Below are positions 1 to 10,765 of a DNA stretch of 53,640 nt, piece after piece. The stretch is from Myxococcales bacterium. GTDB taxonomy: Bacteria; Myxococcota_A; UBA9160; SZUA-336. The DNA lies in assembly GCA_013215565.1 (NCBI GenBank), contig JABSQV010000004.1, positions 151,276 through 204,915 of the forward strand, written 5' to 3'. Positions within the stretch are counted from its first letter, which is position 1. Every line of letters starts with the position of its first letter. Below the pieces are notes generated by a model. The model saw nothing but the letters and a program-made list of their open reading frames with translations. It did not search any database and was not told the origin of the DNA. The translations under genes were made by a program, and so were the position numbers.

Positions 1-707
1 TCAACACGAGAATCGATCTGTCGCAGGCAGAGGCGATCCTGCGTCGCCGGATCGCACGACGCTGGATGCTCGAGGGCGTGACCTTCGTGGATCCAGAACA
101 TACCTACGTGGAGGTCGAGGTCGAGATCGGAGCCGAAACCGTCCTGGAGCCCGGCTGCAGGCTGCGCGGCCGCACGCGCCTGGGCGCCGGCTGCCGGGTC
201 GCGGCCGGCGCGGTACTCGACGATACGGCGGCCGGGGACCGCGTATGGATCAAACCGCACTGCTGGACCGAGCAGGCCCGGATCGGGGACGACTGCAGCA
301 TCGGTCCATCGGCACATCTCCGGCCGGGAACCGTCCTCGGGGACGGGGTGCGGATCGGCAATTTCGTCGAGGTCAAGAACTCGACTATCGGAGCCGGCAG
401 CAAGGCCGACCACCTCTCGTACGTTGGCGACGCAGACGTGGGCGAGGGCGTCACCATCGGATGCGGCGCGATCACCGTAAACTACGATGGCGAGACCAAG
501 CATCGCACCGTGATCGAGGATGGCGCCTTCGTGGGCTGCAACTCCAATCTGATCGCACCCGTCACGGTCGGGCGCGATGTCTACGTCGCGGCGGGATCCA
601 CGATCACGCGCGGGGTCGAGGAGGGATCGTTGGCGGTGGCAAGAGCCAGACAGCGCAACATCGAGGGCTGGCGTGAGCGGCGCTTCCGCCGGAGGCGCGA
701 GGAGTAG
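1..707 (+). CDS. glmU: GlmU C-terminal acetyltransferase domain (5' truncated)
   Basis: This is the 3' part of the bifunctional N-acetylglucosamine-1-phosphate uridyltransferase / glucosamine-1-phosphate acetyltransferase, which makes UDP-GlcNAc for peptidoglycan and LPS. The reading frame is open from base 3, so the N-terminal uridyltransferase half lies outside the window. What remains is a left-handed beta-helix of hexapeptide repeats. The family signature KADHLSYVGDADVG is present, with the catalytic-type histidine codon at 411-413, followed by NYDGETK and a C-terminal AxxRxxQRxxEGW-like end. The stop lies four bases before glmS, so both steps of hexosamine synthesis are probably co-transcribed. 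Identification is secure. Confidence 0.95.
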   Translation, partial: NTRIDLSQAEAILRRRIARRWMLEGVTFVDPEHTYVEVEVEIGAETVLEPGCRLRGRTRLGAGCRVAAGAVLDDTAAGDRVWIKPHCWTEQARIGDDCSIGPSAHLRPGTVLGDGVRIGNFVEVKNSTIGAGSKADHLSYVGDADVGEGVTIGCGAITVNYDGETKHRTVIEDGAFVGCNSNLIAPVTVGRDVYVAAGSTITRGVEEGSLAVARARQRNIEGWRERRFRRRREE

Positions 708-711
708 GGCC

Positions 712-2530
<1,819 letters not shown>

Positions 2531-2547
<17 letters not shown>

Positions 2548-4765
2548 GGCTCCGACGATTCCGGATCGGATTCTGGACGGACTGAATCCGCAACAGCGTG
2601 AAGCGGCCGGATACAGCGAAGGACCCCTGCTCATTCTCGCGGGGGCCGGGAGCGGAAAGACCCGGACGCTGACGCACCGGATTGCACACCTGATCGCGAG
2701 CGGGCGTGCCCGCCCGCACGAGGTCCTGGCCGTCACCTTCACCAACAAGGCGGCGCGCGAGATGAGGGATCGCGTCGACGCCCTGCTTCAGAACCAGGGA
2801 CGCGGGGTCTGGGTGTCCACCTTTCACTCGGCGTGTGCCCGCATCCTGCGGCGCGAGATCGGCCACATGGGCTTCGAGCCCGGCTTCTCCATCTACGACG
2901 ACGCCGACCAACGAACCGCGCTGCGGCGCCTGATCAAGGAGATGGGTCTCTCCGATCGAAGCTATCCGGCCCGCTCGGTGCGGAGCCAGATCGACCGCTT
3001 CAAGAACCGCGGCCTCTGGCCGGCGGATCTCCGTGCGCAGGACACCCTGGACAGCGACCGGCTCTCCGAGATCTATCAGGCCTACCAGAGTTCCCTCCGG
3101 CGCGCGAATGCGCTCGACTTCGGCGACCTGCTCATGCTGACCGTTCGCCTCTTCCAGAATCATCCCGGGGTGCTCGATTACTATCAGCGGCGCTGGCGCT
3201 TCATCCTCGTGGACGAGTACCAGGATACGAACCCGATCCAGTACCAACTCCTTCGCTTGCTCTCGCAGACGCACCAGAACCTGTGCGTGGTCGGCGACGA
3301 AGACCAGTCGATCTACCGCTTCCGTGAAGCCGATATCCGGAACATCCTCGACTTCGAAAAGGACTTCCCCGGTGCACGAGTCGTGCGGCTCGAGCAGAAC
3401 TATCGCTCAACACAGTCGATTCTGGATGCCGCAACTGCGGTCGTTCAGAACAACGTCGACCGCCTCGGAAAGCGGCTGTTTACCGAACGCGAGGGTGGCG
3501 ACCCGGTGCGTTTCTTCGAGGCAGCCGACGATCGCGGCGAGGCAAGTTACGTGGTCAGCGAACTCCTGCGCCGGCGCGAGGAAGGCCTCTCACTGAAGGA
3601 CGCCGCCATCTTCTATCGCATCCACGCCCAGTCCCGGGTCTTCGAGGAGGAGTTGCTCAAGTACAACCTTCCCTACGCCGTGATCGGAGGGACCCGCTTC
3701 TACGACCGGGCAGAGGTGAAGGACGCCCTGGCCTACCTTCGGGTCCTGGTCAATCGAAACGATTCCGAGAGTCTCGCGCGGATCATCAACCGCCCGGCGC
3801 GCGGGATCGGAGCGACGACCGTCGCAAGGCTGTTCGAGGCTGGGAACCAGAGAAACACGAGCCTCTGGGGCGGTGTCGAGGCGTCACTCGCCGAGGGCCT
3901 GCTCACCGGGGCAGCGCTGCGCAGGGTCCGGGCGTTTCATGCACTGATCGAGGAGCTCAGAAATCACATCGACCAGGAACCGGTCGCCGACCTGCTCGCG
4001 CGTGCGCTCGACCGCTCTTCCTACCTGCAGGCGCTCGAGGAAGACGGTTCCGTCGAGGCCGAGACCCGCCGCGAAAACCTGCGCGAGCTTCTTGCTGCAG
4101 CGGAGGAGTTCGCGGGCCAGAACCCGGAGCCGTTCGAAGCGGAGGACGAAGAGCCCCGGGCGGGTACCCTCCAACTCTTTCTCGAGCAGGTGACGCTCTA
4201 TTCTTCCGCCGACACGCTTGACGGGGAGACGCTCGCCCTGATGACCGTCCACCTGGCCAAGGGGCTCGAGTTCAGGGTCGTCTTCATGGTCGGGCTCGAG
4301 GAGGGACTGTTCCCGCACTTCGCGTCGCACTCCGATCCGGTCGGTCTCGAGGAAGAACGACGCATCTGCTACGTCGGCATGACGCGCGCGCAGGAGAGCC
4401 TCTACCTGACCAACGCGACCCTGCGGCGCCTACACGGAAGGGTCCAGTCGAACCTGCCGAGCCGCTTTCTGGACGAGATTCCACCCGACCTCACGGTCGG
4501 CAGCACCCGGGCAGCCCGCGGGCTCCCCGTCGGGGCCCGGGAACCGCCGTCGCCCGAACCCCGGATCGACTGGAACGAGGGGCAATGGGAAGGTGACGAA
4601 TTGCCGCCGCTCGAACCGGGGAGTCGGGTCGAGCACCCGATCTTCGGTGCGGGTGCGATCACGGAGATCGTGGGTGCTGGTCCCGCAGCCAAGATCCGGG
4701 TACGCTTCGAGCGGGTCGGCATGAAGACCATCGTGCTTCGCTACGCTCAGCTTCGGCTGCTCTAG
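2531..4765 (+). CDS. PcrA/UvrD-type ATP-dependent DNA helicase
   Basis: Superfamily 1A 3'-5' helicase for repair and displacement of proteins from DNA. Visible motifs in order are Walker A AGAGSGKT (residues 37-44), VDEYQDTNP (motif II, about 227), GDEDQSIYRFREAD (motif III), LEQNYRST (motif IV), TVHLAKGLEF (motif V) and YVGMTRA (motif VI). The C-terminus (about 690-744) contains GSRVEHPIFGAGAI, the Tudor-like region typical of PcrA/UvrD. The length of 744 fits PcrA. The GTG at 2531 overlaps the end of glmS by 17 bp and lies ahead of all motifs; a TTG at 2540 is an alternative. PcrA and UvrD cannot be separated with confidence here, so no symbol is given. Confidence 0.93.
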
Positions 4766-4825
4766 CGACGGGAGCTGTTCCCGTGTGCGATCGACGCCGG
4801 CCCGTGTCACCATCCGGAAAGTAAT

Positions 4826-5410
4826 CTGTTCGGGTTTCGCACAGCATCGACGGACGAACTCAGGACGTCTCGCCTACGGCTGCGGCCGCTTCGTCGACGA
4901 GACAGTCGCGAACTCCACGACGCCATCATCGAGACCCTTCCCGAACTCGTGAAGTGGTTGCCCTGGGCGCACCTCGAACACGGCCGCATGGATACGCGTT
5001 TCTACATCCACTGCGCTCGGCTCAGCCGGGCGAGGCGCCAGAACTTCGAGCTGCTCGTTCAGGCGGCCGATACCGACGAGTTTCTGGGGCTCGTGAGCCT
5101 GCATCGAATCGACTGGACGCGGCATGTGGCGGGACTCGGCTACTGGACCCGGAGCAGCGCCAGGGCAAACGGCTACGCAACCGAAGCGGCGGGCGCGATT
5201 GTGGAGTACGGATTTCGGGCGCTGGGTCTGAATCGGATCGAGGCGCACGTCGCACCCGAAAACACTGCCAGCCAGCAGGTCGTTCAGAGGCTCGGATTCC
5301 GGCGCGAGGGGATCGCACGCGAGTTCGAGTTCGTGAACGGTCGTTTCTTGGACCATATTCAGTACAGTGCCATGGCGTGGGAGGTCGCGGGCGGTCGGCC
5401 GGAGAACTGA
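4826..5410 (+). CDS. GNAT acetyltransferase, RimJ/RimL-like (start codon unclear)
   Basis: Predicted acetyl-CoA-dependent N-acetyltransferase of the RimJ/RimL group, which acetylates protein N-termini or small amines. The start of the fold, SRLRLRPLRRRDSRELH, is encoded from about 4868. Motif A is GLGYWTRSSARANGYATEA, and the later part has HVAPENTASQQVVQRLGFRREG. The frame opens after the helicase stop at 4765 but contains no ATG, GTG or TTG before GTG 4949, which would delete the first beta strand and helix. A CTG at 4826 preceded by GGAAAG is the best full-length start I can find. That start is tentative; the family call is firm. The 3' end overlaps the PP2C gene by 34 bp. Confidence 0.8.
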   Translation: MFGFRTASTDELRTSRLRLRPLRRRDSRELHDAIIETLPELVKWLPWAHLEHGRMDTRFYIHCARLSRARRQNFELLVQAADTDEFLGLVSLHRIDWTRHVAGLGYWTRSSARANGYATEAAGAIVEYGFRALGLNRIEAHVAPENTASQQVVQRLGFRREGIAREFEFVNGRFLDHIQYSAMAWEVAGGRPEN

Positions 5411-6126
5411 GCTGCGCGTGCGCGCTCCGGACCGATACAGGTCTGGTTCGCGAGAACAACGAGGATGCCGCGCTGGCCCTGCCGGAATCCGGACTCTTCG
5501 TCGTTGCAGACGGGATGGGCGGACACGCTGCGGGTGAGGTCGCGAGCCGACTCGCGGTTGAAACGGTCGCGACACAGCTCACCGGGCGGCGGATCCCGAA
5601 AGCGATTCGCGACGAGGCACCGCTGCTCGGAGCCGCCCTGATCGAGGCGAACCTCGCCGTGTATCAAAGATCCCGGGAACCGGGTCTGGAGGGCATGGGG
5701 ACGACGCTCACCGCACTGCTGTTCCGGGGTCGCACGGCCACGATCGCGCATGCGGGCGACACGCGCGCCTACCTCCTTCACCGAGGGACGCTACGACAGC
5801 TCACGCAGGACCACACGCTGGTCTCGCTGCTGATCGCGCAGGGGGTCGTGCGTGCGGACCAGAGCGCCGAGCATCCCGACCGCCACGTATTGACGCGGGC
5901 GGTCGGTTCTCAGCCCGCGATCGAGCCGGAAGTCGTCCAGCTGCGCGTGCCCAGCGCCGCGCGACTGCTCCTGTCGTCGGACGGACTGCACGACGTGGTT
6001 GCGCCCGACGAGCTTGCGCGCCTGGCCTCGCAACCAGAGCTCGAAGCCGCCGCGAGCGCGCTGATCGGGCGCGCGAACGAACTCGGCGGCCCCGACAACG
6101 TGACCGCGCTCCTGGTTCAGACCTGA
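5377..6126 (+). CDS. PP2C-family serine/threonine phosphatase
   Basis: Stp1/PrpC-like metal-dependent protein phosphatase that would reverse Ser/Thr kinase phosphorylation in the cytoplasm. Motifs in order are RENNEDA (metal-binding Asp), VVADGMGGHAAGE, GMGTTLTALL, HAGDTRAYL, LTQDHTLV, LLLSSDGLHDVV and GGPDNVTALL, which together give the full set of metal-binding aspartates. The GTG at 5377 is the only standard start just ahead of the first motif; it gives 249 residues and overlaps the GNAT gene by 34 bp. The longer open frame upstream is GNAT shadow. No partner kinase is visible in the window. Confidence 0.92.
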   Translation: MGGRGRSAGELSCACALRTDTGLVRENNEDAALALPESGLFVVADGMGGHAAGEVASRLAVETVATQLTGRRIPKAIRDEAPLLGAALIEANLAVYQRSREPGLEGMGTTLTALLFRGRTATIAHAGDTRAYLLHRGTLRQLTQDHTLVSLLIAQGVVRADQSAEHPDRHVLTRAVGSQPAIEPEVVQLRVPSAARLLLSSDGLHDVVAPDELARLASQPELEAAASALIGRANELGGPDNVTALLVQT

Positions 6127-6151
6127 ACCCGGTCCACGCGGGATGCCTCGA

Positions 6152-6688
6152 TCAGGCGCGGCCTACGACGACCGCCAGATGATCGAGTTCGCGGTAGCGT
6201 CCCGCCAGGTCCATGCCAAAGCCCACCACCCAGCCCTGCTTCACCGGGAAGCCGACGTAGTCGAGCGGGACCCTGACCCGTCTGCGCTCGTGCTTGCTGA
6301 CGAGGACGGCGACCCGCACCGAGCGAGGTCGTTGCGCCCGCACACGGCTCAGCACCGCCTCGAGGGTGCGGCCCTCATCTGCGATGTCGTCGATCACAAG
6401 CACGTCGGCGCCCTCGAGCACCCGCGCTTCGATCGGGTCCACCTCGACCCCGACCAGAGCCGCGCGCCGCGTCCGGCGCGCGCGCACGATCACGGTCTCG
6501 ACTCGCTCGCGTGCGTCGCCGAGTGCGTCGACGAGCGCGCCCGCGAATCGTCTCGCCCCTTCCGCGATCACCAGAAACTTGAGCGGCCCTGCCGGATAGT
6601 CGAGCAACAACTGCGTCGCAAGGGCACGGATGCGGGCGCGAAGCTCCTCGGCGGAGTGGATTTCCTCGAGCGTCGGGCCGTCGGGCAT
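6152..6688 (-). CDS. hpt: Hypoxanthine phosphoribosyltransferase
   Basis: Purine salvage enzyme that joins hypoxanthine or guanine to PRPP to give IMP or GMP. The PRPP-binding motif appears as VLVIDDIADEGRTL. The C-terminal purine-site segment VGFPVKQGWVVGFGMDLAGRYRELDHLAVV is family-typical (the VGFGMDLAGRYR part replaces the usual VGYGLDYAEKYR). The ATG at 6688 gives 178 residues, the usual length. A TAGCAT box ends 8 nt before this ATG, so the transcript may be leaderless. The much longer minus-strand frame running to 7063 is shadow of the divergent Nudix gene. Confidence 0.9.
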   Translation of the reverse strand: MPDGPTLEEIHSAEELRARIRALATQLLLDYPAGPLKFLVIAEGARRFAGALVDALGDARERVETVIVRARRTRRAALVGVEVDPIEARVLEGADVLVIDDIADEGRTLEAVLSRVRAQRPRSVRVAVLVSKHERRRVRVPLDYVGFPVKQGWVVGFGMDLAGRYRELDHLAVVVGRA

Positions 6689-6696
6689 CGGGCTCC

Positions 6697-6702
6697 ATGC
6701 TA
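6697..6702 (-). promoter_or_regulatory. TAGCAT -10 box, 8 nt before hpt ATG
   Basis: On the minus strand TAGCAT ends 8 nt before the hpt start, so transcription would begin at or within a base or two of the ATG. One of thirteen TANNNT boxes at this spacing in the window. No clear -35 element is visible. Confidence 0.5.
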
Positions 6703-6771
6703 GCAGTCCGCCCCGGACGAGATAGCATGGGCGTGGCGGCGAATTCCGAAGTGCCAGGAAGGGACCCGGAA

Positions 6772-7575
6772 ATGAGCGTGACTCCGGTTCCCGCGGCCAC
6801 CGTGATCCTGCTTCGGGACAGCGCGAACGGACCCGAGACCTTGCTGATCGAGCGGCACGCCCGAAGCGAGTTCCTGCCCGACATGTACGTGTTCCCGGGC
6901 GGACGCGTCGAGGCGCGGGACCAGGCGCTGGCCGGGCGCCTCGCCGGCCTGGAACCGGAGGCAGCCGCGGCGCTGCTGCCCTCGGTTCCGGCCGCGCTCG
7001 CGCTCGGCTTCTTCGTGGCAGCCATTCGGGAAACCTTCGAGGAGGCCGGAATCCTGCTGGCACGCTCGCGCGCGACGCGGGCTCCGATCGGGGCCGAGCA
7101 GGTGCTGGCGTTCGGCGCCGGTCGGCTCGAGATTCAGTCCGGGCGCGCTTCCTTTGTGGACCTGATCGAGGCGCAGGATCTGGAACTCTGCTCCGACGAA
7201 TTGGCCGTGCACGCGCACTGGATCACGCCGGAGGCCGCACCGCGGCGCTTCGACACGATCTTCTTCTGCGCGGTGGCCCCGGCCGGGCAGCGCGCTGCGC
7301 ACGACGGCGTCGAAGCCACCGCACACGCCTGGATCCGACCCGAACGCGCACTCGAGGACTTCCGCGCCGGGCGGCGTCAGATGATCATGCCGACCGAACT
7401 CAACCTGGAGACGCTGGCCGGCTTCGAGACCGCCGCGGAGGCGCTGGAGGCCTCCCGACGGCGCGTCGTCGTCCCGGTACTGCCGCGGGTCGAGCAGCGC
7501 GACGGGGTCCGCCGGGTCTCGATTCCGCGGGACGCGGGCTATTCGACGCACGAGCAACGCATCCCGAATCGCTGA
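6772..7575 (+). CDS. NUDT19/RP2-like Nudix hydrolase
   Basis: Predicted Nudix hydrolase of the NUDT19-like group; some eukaryotic members cleave CoA or acyl-CoA, but the bacterial substrate is unknown. VFPGGRVE (about 40-47) is separated by an insertion from the Nudix box end AIRETFEEAGILL (about 85-97), as is typical of this group. HWITPEAAPRRFDT and the DGVEATAHAWIRP segment also fit. ATG 6772 is preceded by a GGGACCCGGAA stretch and gives 267 residues. In-frame ATG 6727 and GTG 6733 are alternatives. A TAGCAT at 6723-6728 may be its -10 box, giving a leader of about 36 nt. The CoA-related role is inference only. Confidence 0.82.
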   Translation: MSVTPVPAATVILLRDSANGPETLLIERHARSEFLPDMYVFPGGRVEARDQALAGRLAGLEPEAAAALLPSVPAALALGFFVAAIRETFEEAGILLARSRATRAPIGAEQVLAFGAGRLEIQSGRASFVDLIEAQDLELCSDELAVHAHWITPEAAPRRFDTIFFCAVAPAGQRAAHDGVEATAHAWIRPERALEDFRAGRRQMIMPTELNLETLAGFETAAEALEASRRRVVVPVLPRVEQRDGVRRVSIPRDAGYSTHEQRIPNR

Positions 7576-7584
7576 CGAGTAGGC

Positions 7585-7590
7585 TAGGCT
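7585..7590 (+). promoter_or_regulatory. TAGGCT -10 box, 7 nt before GTG 7598
   Basis: TAGGCT is followed by seven bases and then the GTG start of the saccharopine-dehydrogenase-like gene. No purine-rich Shine-Dalgarno sequence fits in that gap, so a leaderless transcript is likely. Confidence 0.5.
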
Positions 7591-7597
7591 TCGGCCG

Positions 7598-8635
7598 GTG
7601 GGAGAGGTCGTCGTACTCGGCGGGTACGGGTCCGTGGGCCGCGCATGCGTGCACGAGCTTTTCCAGACCACCTCGCTCGGACTGGTCGTCGCCGGACGCA
7701 ACGCCCAGCGGGCGGAGCGAGCGGCCCTGGAACTCGGAAACCGGGGCCGGGGCGTGTACGCGGACGCGGCCGACCCGCGAACGCTCGGATCGGTGATTCC
7801 CGGGAGCGCGGCCGTGATCTGCTGCGCAGGCGTCCGCTCCGGGGCGGCCCTCCAGGCCGCACTCGAGCACCGGGTTCCCTTCGTGGACCTGTCCCCACTC
7901 GCGCTCGAAGCGCGGGCTCTGCGGAGGCTCCGGGAACAGGCCTGGTCGGCGGGGGTTCCCGTGGTGCTGCACGCGGGCGCCGTACCCGGGCTCCCGGCCG
8001 TCGTCGCCGACTTTCTGCTGCGCTGCTTTCCCTCGATCCATCGGCTGGAGATTGCGTCGACCGGCGGCTGGACCGAGGGGCCCACCGCGCAAACGGATCT
8101 GGCCGCGCTGCGTCTCCGCCGACGCTTCCGGCACACCCTGCGCGGCCGCGGCAGCGCCTGGCTCGGGTCCGCGCGCTGCCGCTTCCCGGACCCGACCGGC
8201 CAACTCGCGGTCCGGCCGGCCTACGCCCTCGACCTCGAAGAACTCGAGGCCACCCACTGCCTGCATCAACTCAGCTACCGCGAGGCGAATCACGGTCGGT
8301 TCTCGAACTGGCTCGGCCGGGTGCCCGGGCCGGAGTTCGGGCTGGTTGCCGAGGCCTTCATCGAACCCGGCGACCGCGTCGCCGCCGGCCGGGTTACCGT
8401 CTCGGCGGCCGATCCCCTGGCCGCAGCCGCCGCCGTCTCGGGCGCGATCCTTCGCGCGGTGCTCCAGGGCCGCGTTCCAGCCGGCCTGGCCGGACCCCAC
8501 GAAGCCGTCAACCCCGCGCGCCTGCTCCGGGTCCTCGAGAAGCGAGGCGTTCGGGTCACCAGCTTGAGGCCTGCGCCAGCTCGCCGGGCCGGGGCCCCGG
8601 AAGCCTCAGGCCAGCGTGGACTCGCCGCGCAGTAG
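7598..8635 (+). CDS. Saccharopine dehydrogenase-like NAD(P)-binding protein
   Basis: Predicted oxidoreductase with an N-terminal Rossmann fold. VVVLGGYGSVGR (residues 4-15) is the GxGxxG nucleotide loop, and CCAGVRSGAALQAALEHRVPFVDLS resembles the saccharopine dehydrogenase / trans-acting enoyl reductase family, in which lipid or amino-acid substrates occur. No substrate-specific signature is recognisable. The start is GTG 7598, seven bases after a TAGGCT box, giving 345 residues. The 3' end overlaps the convergent YdjC-type gene by 30 bp. Confidence 0.75.
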   Translation: MGEVVVLGGYGSVGRACVHELFQTTSLGLVVAGRNAQRAERAALELGNRGRGVYADAADPRTLGSVIPGSAAVICCAGVRSGAALQAALEHRVPFVDLSPLALEARALRRLREQAWSAGVPVVLHAGAVPGLPAVVADFLLRCFPSIHRLEIASTGGWTEGPTAQTDLAALRLRRRFRHTLRGRGSAWLGSARCRFPDPTGQLAVRPAYALDLEELEATHCLHQLSYREANHGRFSNWLGRVPGPEFGLVAEAFIEPGDRVAAGRVTVSAADPLAAAAAVSGAILRAVLQGRVPAGLAGPHEAVNPARLLRVLEKRGVRVTSLRPAPARRAGAPEASGQRGLAAQ

Positions 8636-9493
8636 ATCGCGCAACCGCCGCATGCCGAGCGTCCGGAAGCCGGCGTCCGAGAGCGCCCGCGCGAGGGTGC
8701 CGTCGGAGTAGATCCGGCGCTCCTCGTCCCGCTGACGCCAGTCCGGCGTGATCGACTCGAGTTCCGTCCCCCCCAGGGCCGCGTGGATGATCAGATACGA
8801 GAGCCCGGGGCCGAGCGTATCGAGACGCGCGCGATTGTGATCAGCCCCGGTTCCGGGCTCGAAGCCGAGTGAATCGGCGTTGAAGTGATCGAAGACCGGA
8901 ATGCCCTCTGACTCGAGCCCTTCGACGAGGTCCAGGTACTTGCGCGCCGCATCCGAGAGTCCCGCCCGCTCCAACACTTCTCGGTTCACCCGCGGGAGAA
9001 ATACGGGCAGGCGATAGTCGCGCGCGAGACCCGCATAGACGTCGACGAACGGGGTCTGGAACACCGTGCCCATGTGCGCATCCAGATGCGTCACGTCGAT
9101 CCCGGATGCGAGCGCCCGGTCGATCTGGGCCCGCAGTTCGCGGTCGACCTCATCCGGGCGCGCGTGTTCGGCCGTCTCGGCGGTGGTGCGCCACATGCCG
9201 CCATCTGGGGACGCCAGCCCGGGGACGTCGTTACGGAGCGGCGGCCAGCGCCAGCTTTCGTATTCGGCGTTCAGCGTGAGGTGCACGCCGAGGTCGAGAT
9301 CCGGGCGCTCGCGCGCGATTGCCGCAATCGCCTCGAAGGCCGGACACGGGACCATCACGCTGCCACAGGTCGCAGCTCCGTCGAGCGCCTCCAGCCCGCC
9401 GCGGTTGGCCGCATCCGACATGCCCAGATCATCGACGTGAACCACGACGACGCTCGCGTCCGCCTCGAAGCCAAGCCGCTCGATCACCGGCAC
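8606..9493 (-). CDS. ChbG/YdjC-family carbohydrate deacetylase
   Basis: Predicted metal-dependent deacetylase of the YdjC (ChbG/HpnK) family, whose known members remove acetyl groups from chito-oligosaccharides or act in hopanoid side-chain synthesis. The metal-binding VHVDDLGMSDAAN (about residues 18-30), LDLGVHLTLNAEYESW, and the later THLDAHMGT with its histidines are all present. The length of 295 fits. The GTG start at 9493 follows a GGGGGACGACG purine-rich stretch. No hopanoid genes are nearby, so the substrate cannot be inferred from context. Confidence 0.87.
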   Translation of the reverse strand: MPVIERLGFEADASVVVVHVDDLGMSDAANRGGLEALDGAATCGSVMVPCPAFEAIAAIARERPDLDLGVHLTLNAEYESWRWPPLRNDVPGLASPDGGMWRTTAETAEHARPDEVDRELRAQIDRALASGIDVTHLDAHMGTVFQTPFVDVYAGLARDYRLPVFLPRVNREVLERAGLSDAARKYLDLVEGLESEGIPVFDHFNADSLGFEPGTGADHNRARLDTLGPGLSYLIIHAALGGTELESITPDWRQRDEERRIYSDGTLARALSDAGFRTLGMRRLRDLLRGESTLA

Positions 9494-9535
9494 CGTCGTC
9501 CCCCTTCCCGGATCCGCGCCGGGCCCGGGGCGAGC

Positions 9536-10765
9536 TTAGCTCAGCAGCGAGAGCGAACGCGGTTCGAAGCCGGGAAAGGTCGCGGACGCGGCGCGAGCCC
9601 CGATCTGCGGCACGAGTATCTCGGTCAACACGCTGCGATAGTCGGTGGTGACCGGAAGGTCCCGACCCTGGTGGAGTGAGGCGCGATCGAGGCCGGGCCA
9701 GGTCCCGTAGATGCCCCCGCGCACCCGGGGTCCCGCAACCAGCATTGCGCTTCCGTGCCCGTGGTCCGTACCCCCGGCACCGTTCGGACGCACGGTGCGC
9801 CCAAACTCGGTCAGCGCCACGACCACCAGATCGCGCCGCTCGCCGAGCACATCCACGAGGCGACGGACTGAGGCACCCAGCTCGCGGATCGAGCGGCCGA
9901 GCAAGCCCCGCTCGGCGCCCTGGGCGGAATGGCTGTCCCAGCCGCGGCTCTCCAGGAACACGGCCCGCATCCCGAGGCCCGCCTGCTCGAGCGAGATCAG
10001 ATCCTCGACGCGGCGCGTCAGCCGGAACGCCGCGCCGCGGCTTCTGCCGCGCTCTGGGCCGGTGGCGCCCCGGGCCGCAGCGCCGCGGAGTTCGGCCACC
10101 GCCGCGAGCGCCTCCCGCCCCGCGGCGCGCACGGGATCGTCGGGATCGCCCGCCGGCGCGTACAGACGCTCGAGCACACTGACGGTGAGCGGATCGGTGA
10201 CAGCGCGGGCAAAGCGCGCGGGGTCGTCGATCGCGAAGCCTCCCGCGCCGCGGAGCGTGAGCGGAAGCTGCTCGGCGAGTGCCAGCGCGGCGAAACTCGA
10301 CGGACCCTCGAGCGAGCCCGCCCCGCTGCCGGGCCCGAATGCGCGCCCCATCCAACCCCCCGCGACACGCAGACCCGGAAGCGTCCCGGCCTCCATCAGG
10401 TCCTGTGCCTCGAAATGCGAGCGCGTCCCGGCGGGCGATCCCGCCGCGTGCACGATCGCGAGCTTCCCGCGCTGGTAGAGAGGCGCGAGGTCGGCGAGAC
10501 CCGGGTGCAGGCCGAACCGGCCGTCGAGCTCCAGGGCTTCGTGCAACGCGAGCCGCCCGCGCAGCTTTCGGTAGGCCGGATCCCCGATCGGGGGAACCAG
10601 ATGCAGACCGTCGGCACCGCCGCGCAGGAAGATCACGACCAGGAGCGGTCGACCCGGATCCTGCGCCAGCCCCCGGCGCGGGTCGATCCAGACCGAGAGG
10701 CCGGCGAGACCGGCCAGCGCACCGGTCCCGGTTTTCAGGAACTCGCGTCGCGTCACGCCGCTCAT
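9536..10765 (-). CDS. DUF1501 family protein with Tat signal
   Basis: Secreted protein of the DUF1501 family, which belongs to the alkaline phosphatase/sulfatase-like fold and has no established function. The N-terminus has a twin-arginine signal, TRREFLKTGTGALAGLAG. FLRGGADGLHLVPPIGDPAYRKLR, the AGSPAGTRSHFEAQDLME segment, ALTEFGRTVRPNGAGGTDHG and HGSAMLVAGP follow, as expected for the family. The start ATG 10765 overlaps the DUF1800 stop as ATGA, so the pair is translationally coupled. These two families recur together in Planctomycetes and Myxococcota and are presumed to act together in the envelope. Confidence 0.9.
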   Translation of the reverse strand: MSGVTRREFLKTGTGALAGLAGLSVWIDPRRGLAQDPGRPLLVVIFLRGGADGLHLVPPIGDPAYRKLRGRLALHEALELDGRFGLHPGLADLAPLYQRGKLAIVHAAGSPAGTRSHFEAQDLMEAGTLPGLRVAGGWMGRAFGPGSGAGSLEGPSSFAALALAEQLPLTLRGAGGFAIDDPARFARAVTDPLTVSVLERLYAPAGDPDDPVRAAGREALAAVAELRGAAARGATGPERGRSRGAAFRLTRRVEDLISLEQAGLGMRAVFLESRGWDSHSAQGAERGLLGRSIRELGASVRRLVDVLGERRDLVVVALTEFGRTVRPNGAGGTDHGHGSAMLVAGPRVRGGIYGTWPGLDRASLHQGRDLPVTTDYRSVLTEILVPQIGARAASATFPGFEPRSLSLLS

